This document shows, in pieces, positions 22,564 to 32,508 of a DNA stretch of 64,000 bases. Position numbers and translations under genes: made by a program. A model generated the notes under the pieces. That model saw only the letters and a program-made list of their open reading frames with translations. It had not been told where the DNA came from and did not search any database. Within the stretch, counting starts at the first letter, position 1. Each line of letters begins with the position of its first letter. The DNA comes from Cotesia glomerata (taxonomy: Eukaryota; Arthropoda; Insecta; Hymenoptera; Braconidae): NCBI RefSeq assembly GCF_020080835.1, contig NC_058164.1:14268142-14332141 (forward strand), written 5' to 3'.

Positions 22564-25500
22564 TTCTCCCCCGGGTTGGCGGCTGCGTCGACAAGATCAT
22601 CTTCTTCATGCGTTAGCGGCAGGACACAGAGCTTTGTAATTGGACGTACCAGCTCTGTGTTAACTGTCTTAACAGTTACTACGCGGATTTGTCCATCTTC
22701 ACCTGGATGGACAGCAATTACTTTGGCTAATGGCCACTTGGTTGGCGGGAGATCCTCAGTGGTGATCAGTACAACTGAACCCACCTTGATCTGGTTGCGT
22801 CGATGATGCCACTTTGAAATGGCCTGGTAGCGGTGGATGCAGTCCTGGTAGTAGCGTTTCCAGAAATGTTGAACCATTTGCTGGACTTGTTCCCAGTGCG
22901 AGAGCCGAGCAGGTTGTAAATCTGTCAGCGATGGCTCTGGGATAGCGGTCAGTGACTGTCCGATTAAGAAGTGACCTGGAGTCAGTACAGCCAGGTCAGC
23001 AGGATCTTCATTCAGCGGTGTGAGCGGTCTGGAATTCAATATGGCTTCAATTTGAGCCAGTAGCGTTGAATATTGCTCAAGCGTCAACAGCGAGTCTCCG
23101 ATTGTTCTTCGAAGGTGAAATTTGATAGATTTCACAGCGGCTTCCCATTTTCCTCCAAAATGTGGAGCTCCAGGCGGATTGAATTTCCAGTTCGTGCCAT
23201 CTTGAGCGATCAAGGTTGATAATTCTCGTAATGTGCGGGATCCTGCAGCGAATAGTCGTTTCAGCTCTTTATCTGCTCCTACAAAATTGGTTCCACAGTC
23301 TGAATATAGCGTGTGGCAGATACCTCGGCGACTAGTGAAGCGGCGATAAGCGGCGATGAAAGCGGCAGCGGTGTAGTCAGTTACTAGCTCTAAATGTACA
23401 GCTGAACTGAACATGCATACAAAGACTGCAATCCAGCCTTTGTATGTTTTGCTCCACGTCCTTGAAACGTTTTCAGCGTGATAGGTCCAGCGTAGTCGAG
23501 TCCTGTATGCAAGAAGGCTCGAGTTGGCTGTACTCGTGCGGCGGGTAGTTGACCCATCAACTGTTGAGCGCGTTCTCCACGGTGTCTCGTGCAGATAACG
23601 CAGCGTAAAATAAATGATCTGACTGGAACACGGCCTCCAATGATCCAGACACTCTTGCGTAAGTCAGCGAGCGTAAGCTGAGTACCTCCGTGAAGCGTTT
23701 TGCGGTGCGAATCATCAATCAAAATTGATGTAAGCGGTGATTGTCGCGGTAGAATCGCTGGATGCCTCTCTTCTGGGTCCAGCAATGCGTTTTTCAAGCG
23801 GCCACCGACTCTCAGGACCCCTGATGGTCGATGAACGGAGTCAGCTTAGTGATGCTGTTATTTTTAGGCAGACCATCACCATCTTGTAGCGTGTGAATCT
23901 CTCTAGCGAAGTATTGTCCTTGAGTGAACTTAATCAAGGTCAATTTAGCGCGCTCCAGGTCTGATGGAGTAAGCGGGTAGGCCAGCGAAGATTGTGGAAC
24001 TCTTTTAAAGCGGTCGATGGCACGATGCCAGATGCTAAGCTTCCGTAGCAGTGGAAACAGCTGCGTGTAATGCGACAGTAATTGTTGGAGCAGGCAATTT
24101 TCTGCTTTCCAAGTTACTAGTGTCAGACCTTGGCGTTCTTCTCGATGCGTTGCGTTGTCGGTTGGAGGCTCCAGAGTGGGCCAAGAGGATTCTGGTTCAT
24201 GAAGCCAAGTTGGTCCATGCCACCAGAGAGCGTGTTGTTTCAGTTTTAGCGTAGGTATACCTCTTGAAGCGCAGTCAGCGGGGTTTTGTTTTCCTGGAAT
24301 AAATTTCCAGGAGACATCTCGAAGCGTTTCTTGGATTTTTCCCACTCTATTGCGGACGAATGTCTTCCAGCGGATTGCTGGACTTTTAATCCATGCGAGA
24401 GTCACGGCGGAGTCAGTCCAGAGATTGATCCTGACATTTTCAAGCGACTGAACTTCTTTAACATGAAGTATCAGTTGTGTTAGCAACCATGCGGCAGATA
24501 ATTCCAAGCGTGGGATTGTCATGGTCTTCAGCGGTGCTACTTGCGTTTTTGAACACAGAAGTGAGACCTTTGTGTTCCCATCAGCGTCAGTGACTCTCAA
24601 ATAAACAGCGGCAGCCATAGCGTTTTGCGAAGCGTCTGAGAACCCGTGCAATTCCATAGTTGCTCCAGGTGCTATATTATTCCAGCGTGGAATGCGGATG
24701 GATTCGATGTTTCGAAGATCCTCGCGGTATCCAGTCCATTTGTGAATGAGTGATGGTGACAATTGTTCATCCCATGACACTCTATCTAGCCACAGATCTT
24801 GCATAAAGATCTTGGCTTTGACGACTATTGGTGCGAGAAGTCCTAGCGGATCATACAGCTTAGCGATTTCAGACAAAATAGCTCTTTTTGTCTTGGGCGT
24901 CTCTGGCGGTAGCGTGTACTTGAACTGGAGAGCGTCAGTGCGTGAATTCCAGTACATGCCCAGGACTTTACTGGTGCATCACTGATTTCTTTAAGCGGTG
25001 TATCCAGCTGCTTTTCTGGAGCGACTTCAGCGAGTAACCGTGGGCTATTGCTAGCCCATTTGGCAAGCGGGAAGCAGCCTGCTGCACACAGAGCTTTTGT
25101 TTGTACTGCAGCCTTGATAGCGTCTTCTTCGTTGTCTGCTCCACCGTAGATGTCATCTACGTAGCGTGTTTTCAACATTGGAGCAACAGCTAGCGGAAAG
25201 CGGTGTCCTTCATCCTTTACTAGTTGGATAAGCACACGTACTGCGTCAAAAGGTGCACTAGCGGTTCCGTATGTGACTGTCTTGAGACAGTAAGCGTCTA
25301 TTAAGTCATTCTCATCTATCCAGAGAATGCACTGAAGCGGCCAATCAAGCGAGTCGACCTCAATCTGTCTGAACATCTTGGTGATGTCAGTAGCGAATAG
25401 AATCCTGCTGCAACGGATTCTCAACATCACATCAAAAATGTCAATTTGCGTTTTGGGTCCTGCGTGGAGAATGTCGTTCAATGAAATTCCTGTAGATGTT

Positions 25501-26489
25501 GCACAGGAACCATTGAACACTGTGCGGAGCTTCGTAGTGGCACTATCAAGCTTCAATACCCCATGGTGAGGCAAGAAGTAAGCGTTTGCGGGCAATTCGT
25601 TGACTGGTACTCGTACCATGTGTCCTAGTTGAATGTATTCTGCCATGAATGCACGATACATGTCAGAATATTCTCTTTCTCGCGACAAGCGAGTTATTAA
25701 TCTGCGGAGTGACCCCATAGCTGCGTTGATAGAGTCGCCAAGTTGACTCTCAAGGGCCTTAAGCGGTAATCTCACTACGTAGCGTCCATCAGGCTGTCGA
25801 TAATGCGTTTGACGAAAGTGAATTTCACATTCGTCTTCTTCAGCGGTGTTGAGCGGTGAATTTCCTGATGGAACTTCTTCCTGTTCCCAAAACTTAGCGA
25901 TAGCGTCTTGTAATTCAGTATCTACTGACGCATGTAGTGCTGCGTGTGATGTTGAAGCGTGTTTAGCGGTGACAGCTCCATAGACAATCCAACCAAGCGT
26001 GGTGGATTGTGCAATAGGAGCATTGCGAGGTCCTCGTTGAATCTCTGCGTTCATGATCTGTGCGGCTGGTGATGCACCTAGAATAATATCTACAGGGCGT
26101 GGCTGTAGATACTGCGGGTCAGCGAGCTTGAGATTCTCAAGATGCGGCCATTTCGGATCAGCGATCACGAACGATGGAAGATCTACCGTCAGTGTTGGTA
26201 GAATATGCATGCTGACATGCATTGATGCGGTCGTACACAGCGAACGAAGCTCAATTGTGCTCACACCTAGTGAGCTTCCTGCGGAGACATTGCCAATGCC
26301 CTTGAGCATGACCATGTCACGCTGTAGCGGTTGTCCAAGCTTCTTGAAGAGCGACTGTCTCATAAATGAGAGCTCTGAACCTTGATCAATCAACACTCTG
26401 GCGGTGATTGGATTACCATGATGTGGGCGGACCTGGACTAAAGCGGTAGCTAGCAATACTTGAGCGGAAAGCGGATCTGAAATAACCAA
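22554..26489 (-). pseudogene. BEL/Pao Pol: protease, RT, RNase H, integrase; three frame changes
   Basis: Protease near the start (RVLIDQGSELSFM). The RT has ATDITKMFRQI and the catalytic RYVDDIYGG (about 25150). The frame changes near 24970. The next segment (24957-23812) has KLYDPLGLLAPIVVKAKIFM, then RNase H motifs LHGFSDASQNAM and LWTDSAVTLAW. The frame changes again at about 23815, leading to the integrase zinc domain (HGGTQLTLADLRKSVWI, CVICTRHRG) and LDYAGP. A third change lies near 23455, then SDCGTNFVG, GGKWEAAVKSIK and a C-terminal DUF5641-type region to 22554. The family residues are otherwise present. All three breaks fall in short homopolymers, so some may be assembly errors. Confidence 0.9.
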
Positions 26490-26526
26490 CAGTTAATGTT
26501 GAATTATAAGCGGTCTAATGGAACGG

Positions 26527-27819
26527 TTAGTTACCTTGTGCGGTGTCTGCAAGTGTCTGTGATGCAGATTTAGGCGGTGTATCTCGATGGATGGAAGTAT
26601 GATGACGTTGACTGCACTTCCTGCATCCTTGAGCGGTCTTACAATCAGCGACGCGATGCGGGCCCAAGCAATTGTAACACAGGCGGTATTTTTCGACAAT
26701 GTCGATTCGTTCCTCCAAAGTAGCGGCCTTAAAGATTGGACAGAACAACATGTAATGTTCCTCAGGGCACAGCGGGCAATTTCTCCTGGGCTTTCCTTTG
26801 TATTGAATAGCGGTGTAAGAGGATGTTGTCTTCTGAGGTTTATTACTGCGTGAGCCTCCGGATTTATGACCTTCAGATTGCTTCTTGGGTTCCGAAGCGG
26901 GTTCCAAGTTCTCCCAAGCCCTGACTTTGGACTTGAGAAACTCGTGGAGCTGAACGTAAGTCGGCATGTTATCAGTAAGACCCAGGCTGGTCTCCCAATC
27001 TTCTCTAACGGCGGGCGGCAAGCGGCGTAGCGTCAGGTGTATGATTATCAGGTCCCAGTGATCTACTGGAACTCCTTGGGCCTTGATGGAATCCAGAGCC
27101 TTTTGGTTGGATAGTAACAAGGAATCCAATTTAGCGGCTGATCTAGCGGGAACAGACTCACCAACCAGCAGGTCTTCAAGATGTGATGATACAACGCGGC
27201 GAGGATTGGAATAGCGGCTTTTCAAAAGATTCCATGCGGGCTCAAATGACTCATCAGTGGATGACATGTTACCAATAAGCTGGTGTGCTTCATCTTTGGT
27301 GAATGTCTTCAAATAATGCATCCTCTGGCTGTTTTTCAGAAGTGCATTGTCAATAACAATATCAGAGAAGAGCTGACTAAATGATCCCCAGCGCTTAAAG
27401 TCTCCAGAGAAGCTCTGGAGCTTAATTTTTGGGAGTCCAGTACCCGATGAGCCTCCCATGAAGGCGGTGCTGTGCATAGCCAGGTTTTGTTGTGTTTGTG
27501 CGGCTTCTCTGGCATCAATCTCCTGCTGAATGACGTCTTTGCGGGTGGCTATGCGGGTCTCCAAGATTGCATAGGTGGCGTGAGCGTTAGTATAATGATT
27601 CCCGATGTGGTACTCGTGTTCAAGTACTTCCGGGTACGTCTCAAAGATCAGCGAGTTCAAATTAGTGATGTCCAGCCAAATCTTGGAGCTTTGTGTTGCC
27701 ACTGACTCAATAGCGGTGATCGTAAGCGAGTTAAGCTCCTCATTAGTTAAGCGATCCACCATGGCGTACAAAGCATGCAGGTACTGCTTTTGCATAGCAA
27801 TAGCAGTTTCAAACTGCAT
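26527..27819 (-). CDS. BEL/Pao Gag polyprotein
   Basis: 430 codons, intact, starting with ATG at 27819. The N-terminal and central regions are helical and contain the insect BEL Gag motif LPKIKLQSFSGDFKRWGSFS (about residues 125-145), the conserved 'F-G-D-W-F' block that precedes the capsid. The C-terminus has three Cys/His knuckles: CPLCPEEHYMLFC, CYNCLGPHRVADC and CRKCSQRHHTSIH. The protein forms the virus-like particle and packages RNA. The stop lies about 37 bases upstream of the recognisable start of pol, which is in another frame. Confidence 0.9.
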   Translation of the reverse strand: MQFETAIAMQKQYLHALYAMVDRLTNEELNSLTITAIESVATQSSKIWLDITNLNSLIFETYPEVLEHEYHIGNHYTNAHATYAILETRIATRKDVIQQEIDAREAAQTQQNLAMHSTAFMGGSSGTGLPKIKLQSFSGDFKRWGSFSQLFSDIVIDNALLKNSQRMHYLKTFTKDEAHQLIGNMSSTDESFEPAWNLLKSRYSNPRRVVSSHLEDLLVGESVPARSAAKLDSLLLSNQKALDSIKAQGVPVDHWDLIIIHLTLRRLPPAVREDWETSLGLTDNMPTYVQLHEFLKSKVRAWENLEPASEPKKQSEGHKSGGSRSNKPQKTTSSYTAIQYKGKPRRNCPLCPEEHYMLFCPIFKAATLEERIDIVEKYRLCYNCLGPHRVADCKTAQGCRKCSQRHHTSIHRDTPPKSASQTLADTAQGN

Positions 27820-28029
27820 TGCGGTGTTTAATGTAGGACCGAGATCGAGTTTTCAGTCAATTAAAGCGGAAAGTTCAGCGTACCGGTGTACGAATGACTA
27901 CCAGGAGCAGCACCCGATGTGCTCTGCGATGCTCCTGACACTCGACCTTTCCTAGCGGTATTACACTTCACTTAACACAGCACAATTTTTAGCGGTATAA
28001 TTAATTAATTTAATTGAGATAGAGCCAGC

Positions 28030-28051
28030 CTGATCCGGCTCGAGGGACCAA
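28030..28051 (-). promoter_or_regulatory. BEL primer-binding site
   Basis: Immediately after the 5' LTR on the element strand comes T then TGGTCCCTCGAGCCGGAT, starting TGG as expected for pairing with a tRNA 3' CCA end. Confidence 0.7.
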
Positions 28052-28695
28052 TGAATAATTACTGAAAGAGCGGAAAAGCGGGGATCAGGTTTAGGTCTGG
28101 ATATCTCAATTAAAACGCGTAAATTATTATCAAAAATAACACTAGGAATTTATTTACATTAAATACACTCAATATTTAATATGTTTAATAGCGGATTGTT
28201 AAGATAAAAGCGGATTTATTAATTACAGCGTGGTTTGCAAAAGCGAAGCCGGTTGACACGTGGTTGAACACTTTGCCAGCACTGAAAAAGCGGTGAAAAT
28301 AATGCACAAATAACACAACTTATCTGAAACAAACTAAAGCGAATTATTAACAATTAATTTAAGCAATTTAAATTATAAAAATAGCGAAATGCAGTTAATT
28401 AACAATAAGCGAAAGTAAAGCGGAATTAATGGTGACTTGATGCAGCGAAAGCGTAGAAGCGAAAGATAATAACAATAGTCCGTCTTCTTCCTTGTTGAGT
28501 TGGGGAAGAAGGCTATTGCGCATGTCTAGCGGGAGCGATCAGCCAATAAAGCGGTCGATTCATGGCGTGATCGAGAGGCTGATTTTCTATTGGCGGTTCG
28601 ATTTTTGCGGGAACTAGCGGTGGACAGGTGCGTCTCTTGAATTTGGGAGTCCCCCAGGAGCGAGTTAATCGCTACTGGGCCTTGTTCACCGAACA
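28052..28695 (-). repeat. BEL 5' LTR
   Basis: 644 bp, about 98.5 percent identical to 21920-22563 by eye. It is followed by the AACTT target duplication at 28696-28700. Confidence 0.95.
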
Positions 28696-28787
28696 AACTT
28701 AATATATCTTAATATAATAAAAAGAGTACCAGGTGGAGTCATCTGGCGCCAATATTTAAATTTAAATTTATATTTTATCTCGCGCGG

Positions 28788-28793
28788 TATAAT
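28788..28793 (+). promoter_or_regulatory. TATA box of antisense gene copy A
   Basis: GGTATAATATGCTGACGGA lies about 135 bases before the ATG at 28926. The paralogue at 31086 has GGTATAATTTAAG in the equivalent position. Confidence 0.45.
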
Positions 28794-28925
28794 ATGCTGA
28801 CGGATGGCTAATCTCTCTCGCCTCTCGATTTCACAAAGCAGTGTCGAGTGTTAGTATTGTCTCAGCAGTGAGCGAGTATTGTTAGAGTTTCAAAAAAAAA
28901 CGAGAACAAAAGGAAAAAAAAGGAA

Positions 28926-29635
28926 ATGTACCCGACACAGAAGAATTTTGAAGGGTATGGTACTTGGTACCAGCAGGCCATTTTTGTCTATGGAGAGAAA
29001 GTGAGTTGAAAATTATTGCATATTACGGAGAAAACGGGAAAAGAAGAGAGGAGGAAAATTTTGTATGATTTTAATTTCTGGCTTGGTTTCAGGATCTGAG
29101 AAAGGGTATTCGCATTTTAAGGGCCTTAGCACGTCCAGTGAACCCTGCTCGGGCGTTGCGCTTGGCTTGCAGGTTCCTGGATTTGTTTGGTCCTCTTCCT
29201 CCAGAGGTGGTCGAGGCGGTAACGTTTTTCTGTCTTCAAGGCATTGAGGGCGTTGGCGAGCCTTGGGCCTTCGAGGAAGTAGTTACCCCTAATAGTGAGG
29301 ACCTGGAGCGTTTGGCCTTCGCTCTCATGGGGGCGATATTTAACGGCTTGGTCAACATTGCCTAAGGTGAGTTATCATTGGATATTTTGGAATTTTGTTA
29401 TCGGGCTAGTTGGTGTAATCTTCTGTTCTCCTTTTCTTTTTCAGGCATATCGTATGTCATGACGGAGAGCTGGCTCATCGTAGATCTTCGTTCGTGCTAA
29501 GATCATCAAATTCCTTGATTTCTTCAAGCGCATGTTTTGTATAAGTTAAATCAATTATATATATAAAAGAAAACAAAAAAAAATGTTTTCTTTTCCCCTT
29601 CTTTTTTTTTTGAATAAAATTTTGTAGATGACGGA
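28926..29635 (+). CDS. Small spliced gene, copy A (unknown function)
   Basis: Exon 1 is 28926-29000 (25 codons, MYPTQKNFEGYGTWYQ...), with donor AAA|GTGAGT. The intron ends TTTCAG at 29092. Exon 2 (29093-29365) carries 90 codons and the stop, giving 115 residues. A second intron starts at 29367 (G|GTGAGT) and ends TTTTTCAG at 29444, in the 3'UTR. AATAAA is at 29613. The protein is about 45 percent identical by eye to copy B (31259). Shared motifs are YGTWxQ, DLRxGxRILR, LFGPxxPEVxxAxTFF and DLERL. The intron is phase 0 in both. I recognise no domain. It lies antisense to the older errantivirus-like element, right of the BEL insertion. It looks functional: no stop or frameshift. Confidence 0.65.
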
Positions 29636-29690
29636 AAGAAAATCTGTTCTTTATTATTATATTTTTTTTTTTTTTTTTTTTGTGTAATAA

Positions 29691-29694
29691 TAAT
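29691..29694. repeat. Target duplication TAAT (left)
   Basis: Matches 44076-44079 across the 14.4-kb element. Confidence 0.8.
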
Positions 29695-30695
29695 TGTTAT
29701 GTCCGAATTAATTATAATTAAATAATTATTGGTAGTGTGGGCCTTGAGGAGGCTCGGACACGTTTTTAGATAGATTTTCTCTTGTAGGTAAGCTACAAGA
29801 GTTTATTTTTAATGTGGGTTTTGAACGCTTCCCGGTAACCAGGAGTTCCAACGGCGAATTAAGAGGGAAGTCGATATCAAATTCTGAACTTACAGTCGTC
29901 CTTTGCGTTATTTCCAGCTGACTTGAATTAGATTTGATTGGTCGGTAGATACCGTGCTGAATTCTCTTCCTTGTCTCGAGATAGAGATCGATGTAGAAGA
30001 GGGAGATCAAGATCTTATTTTAGAATGATGTAAGACACATGAAGTTCTGGTTTTATAATTTATTCAGTTATTAACCCTATGGGCGTGGCGCACTCAATGC
30101 ACAATGTTTCACTTATTTACTATTCACTTATAACTATATTTTAAGGTTTTGAACGTTTCGTTATATGAGTTCGTAACGACTCCGACCGATACTTAGATCT
30201 GTCGTTAATTAAACAATAGATCGAGGAGTTATAATTTAGACAAAGATATCACTACGGACAACGGGGTTCTCGATACAACTCGAAGAGCACACTGGCGCGG
30301 TTCGTAGAAAATATAATTTAAAGAATCGAAAGATAATATTGAATTTAGAAGTTTTGTATAAGCGACCTAGTGCTTTATACTGCCTTATACGTAACGCGGT
30401 ATAAGGACCCACACGGGTTCTACGAAGATACCTTCCTTCGTATTCTTTAATAAAAGAGTGAACTCTTGATCCGTGGTGTTTGGTGGTTTTTATACACCCG
30501 GATCGTGATTTTCGGAAGGGAGTTAAATTTTGTTATTGGTCTAAAATTGCAATTTGACAGAACGTGGACAGTGTGCTCATTTCTTCATCGAGGTGTTGTC
30601 CGAGTGATTGCCGAAATTAATAAAGTGCGAGCGTTGTACTTTTCAACGAAGGGGAGAGACCCTGTTTATTATATGAGGCAACGCCGGATATAACA
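29695..30695 (-). repeat. 3' LTR of the 14.4-kb element
   Basis: 1001 bp. It differs from the right LTR near 29843 (G/T) and near 30446 (T/A) only, as read by eye. Confidence 0.95.
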
Positions 30696-30717
30696 GCATC
30701 CCCCCCAAAAGAAGGGG
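30696..30717 (-). promoter_or_regulatory. Polypurine tract
   Basis: On the element strand CCCCTTCTTTTGGGGGGGAT leads straight into the 3' LTR, where a plus-strand primer is expected. Confidence 0.6.
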
Positions 30718-31258
30718 TGCTTCGGCATCTCTTCTTTTGAAATTGCGGGTGTCTCTCCTTTGGTCGAAAAGCACCGCTTCACTTTTATTTTAAGTTGTTT
30801 AACATTTATTAATCTTATTCTAACAATAATAATTTTATTTTTGTTATTGAGTGTGTTTCTGCCCTTTACATGTGTAAATATATAAGTTTTATAGTATAGG
30901 ATAATTTTTTATATAGTTACAATTATATGATTATATATCTCTAGTTACATTATGGTTCTTATATAAAATGTGTATTGTCTTGAAGCCTTCCTTTTTGAAT
31001 TTTTGCGCTTTATTTCGCGGAATTTCTAATTTATCGGTAGTAGTATTGTTTTTAGGTTGTTATCTTATATAGGTGGTGTTTCTGGTATAATTTAAGTTAG
31101 TCATCGGGCGTGTAAGTTTGAATTTTATTCGCGTTCTTTTATAAATTTTGCTGAGCGAGGGTTTTTGTTATTTTGAGTCGTGGCGGATTATTAAGTGTCA
31201 GTGTTGAATAGGGAGTGTCAGTATTTCTGATACCTTTACGTGTTTAGTACTACTTAAA
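30718..31258 (+). promoter_or_regulatory. Upstream region and TATA box of antisense gene copy B
   Basis: No protein-coding signal on the element strand. A TATAAT at 31086-31091, in GGTATAATTTAAGTTAGTCA, lies about 170 bases before the ATG and parallels copy A at 28788. The rest is AT-rich. Confidence 0.4.
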
Positions 31259-31391
31259 ATGTATCCCGTTAAAAGCCGTTTTGAAGATTATGGAACTTGG
31301 TTCCAGTATGTTATTGCTGTGTTTGGGGAGCGGGTAAGTAGAGTAATTTGTGTAAATATATAGAATTTGGCGAGAAGAGAAAAGGGGTTTG

Positions 31392-31422
<31 letters not shown>

Positions 31423-31714
31423 GTTTTTAGGATCTGCGGCGGGGAGTAAGGATTTTACGTCGCTTGATTGGTCCGCTTACTCCACACGAGGCTCTGGACT
31501 TAGTCGAGGAGTGGATGGCTCTATTTGGGCCTGCTGGACCTGAGGTTTCGGGTGCAGCAACCTTCTTCTTTCTCCATATGTTGGAGAATCCAGATGGTGA
31601 GGAGGAGTTCATCGCTCCTAACCTTTCCGATTTGGAAAGGTTACGGGAAGCGCTTGTTGAATTTATATTCAACAAGGGTTGTGTTTGTTATTTTTAAGGG
31701 GTGAGTTGAGAAAG

Positions 31715-31745
<31 letters not shown>

Positions 31746-31771
31746 ATTTTATATATGTATATTATTATTAT

Positions 31772-31808
<37 letters not shown>

Positions 31809-31940
31809 TAGAGCATCTTGTTTCGTTGACCAAGTCTTTTTGGTGAGGCCTTGGACGGAGTAGTTGGGGTTTGCGGAGAAGGGGAAGGAGTATCGGTCAG
31901 CGTGGAGTAAAAAAAAATTTTTATAATAATAAAGAAAATA
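31259..31940 (+). CDS. Small spliced gene, copy B, antisense inside the retroelement
   Basis: Exon 1 is 31259-31333 (25 codons, MYPVKSRFEDYGTWFQ...), donor CGG|GTAAGT. A T-rich intron ends TTTTTAG at 31430. Exon 2 (31431-31697) encodes 88 residues and the TAA, total 113. A second intron in the 3'UTR starts GTGAGT at 31701 and ends TTTGTAG at 31811. AATAAA is near 31927. Against copy A (28926) the exon lengths (75 and 267 against 273 bases), phase-0 intron and 3'UTR intron are conserved while the protein has diverged to about 45 percent identity, which suggests selection on the protein. Transcription would run against env and pol. Function is unknown; the 113 residues look mostly helical, with no signal peptide or zinc motif. 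Confidence 0.65.
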
Positions 31941-31962
31941 TAAAAAAAAATTTTTAAATAAT

Positions 31963-32001
<39 letters not shown>

Positions 32002-32508
32002 GTTTTGGTTTTGGTTTTGTGTAATTTAGTATTTAATTAATATTTAGTATTTAAGTATGAGGTAACTTTAAGTGTAAAGGTAAGTATGTGTAGTGTTTAG
32101 AGGATCGTGTGTGTGGTACATTAAGTAGGCGTGGTTAGGAGGCGGTCGCTCGTTAGACGGTGGGTGGTAATGAAGGTCGCTGGTTTGACGGCGGTTCTCA
32201 AGTATGATAATTAATTTATCGTAGTTAAAACAGTTTCTTAATGATTTTTAGATCTCTCGATGACTTAGTTACCGCTAGATGACTTGCCTTGTATTAAATA
32301 TATTTTAATACGTAGATTATAATCAATTTCTTTAAAATTTATTTTTGAGAGGAAGAAAAGGGGAAAGATTTTTGGGATTTGAAATAAAATCTTTTTAGGG
32401 TAAAGGAATTGTATGTGTGTTTTCCCTTTTTCTTACTCTCTGAGGCACATATGTTAACATATTTTATATGAAATATATTTAAATTTATTTGTCTTTCTTT
32501 ATTTCGTT
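31941..32508. other. 3' non-coding region with homology to 44076-44480
   Basis: No ORF. After long T runs, 32100-32300 contains GTAGGCGTGGTTAGGAGG, CGGTCGCTCG and TTACCGCTAGATGACT. These phrases recur in modified form at 44375-44460, beyond the right LTR, i.e. in the older host element. A splice-donor-like AAGGTAAGTA occurs at about 32077 and at about 44110. Confidence 0.5.

Larger units (their letters stand above)
21920..28695 (-). mobile_element. BEL/Pao LTR retrotransposon, near-complete
   Basis: Two 644-bp LTRs (21920-22563 and 28052-28695) begin TG and end CA on the element strand. A 5-bp target duplication AACTT lies at 21915-21919 and 28696-28700. By eye the LTRs differ at about 10 positions (about 1.5 percent), so the insertion is fairly recent. 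The internal order on the minus strand is primer site, gag, protease, RT, RNase H, integrase, as in BEL/Pao. Three single-base frame changes interrupt pol. The plus strand is extraordinarily rich in AGCG. Confidence 0.95.

Noticed and set aside
29726..30010. 94-codon frame in the left LTR, repeated at 43106-43390
   Set aside because: It lies inside the LTR, has no domain and is duplicated only because both LTRs are near identical.
30466..30693. 75-codon plus-strand frame in the LTR, repeated at 43846-44073
   Set aside because: LTR-internal and antisense, with no motif; a chance frame.
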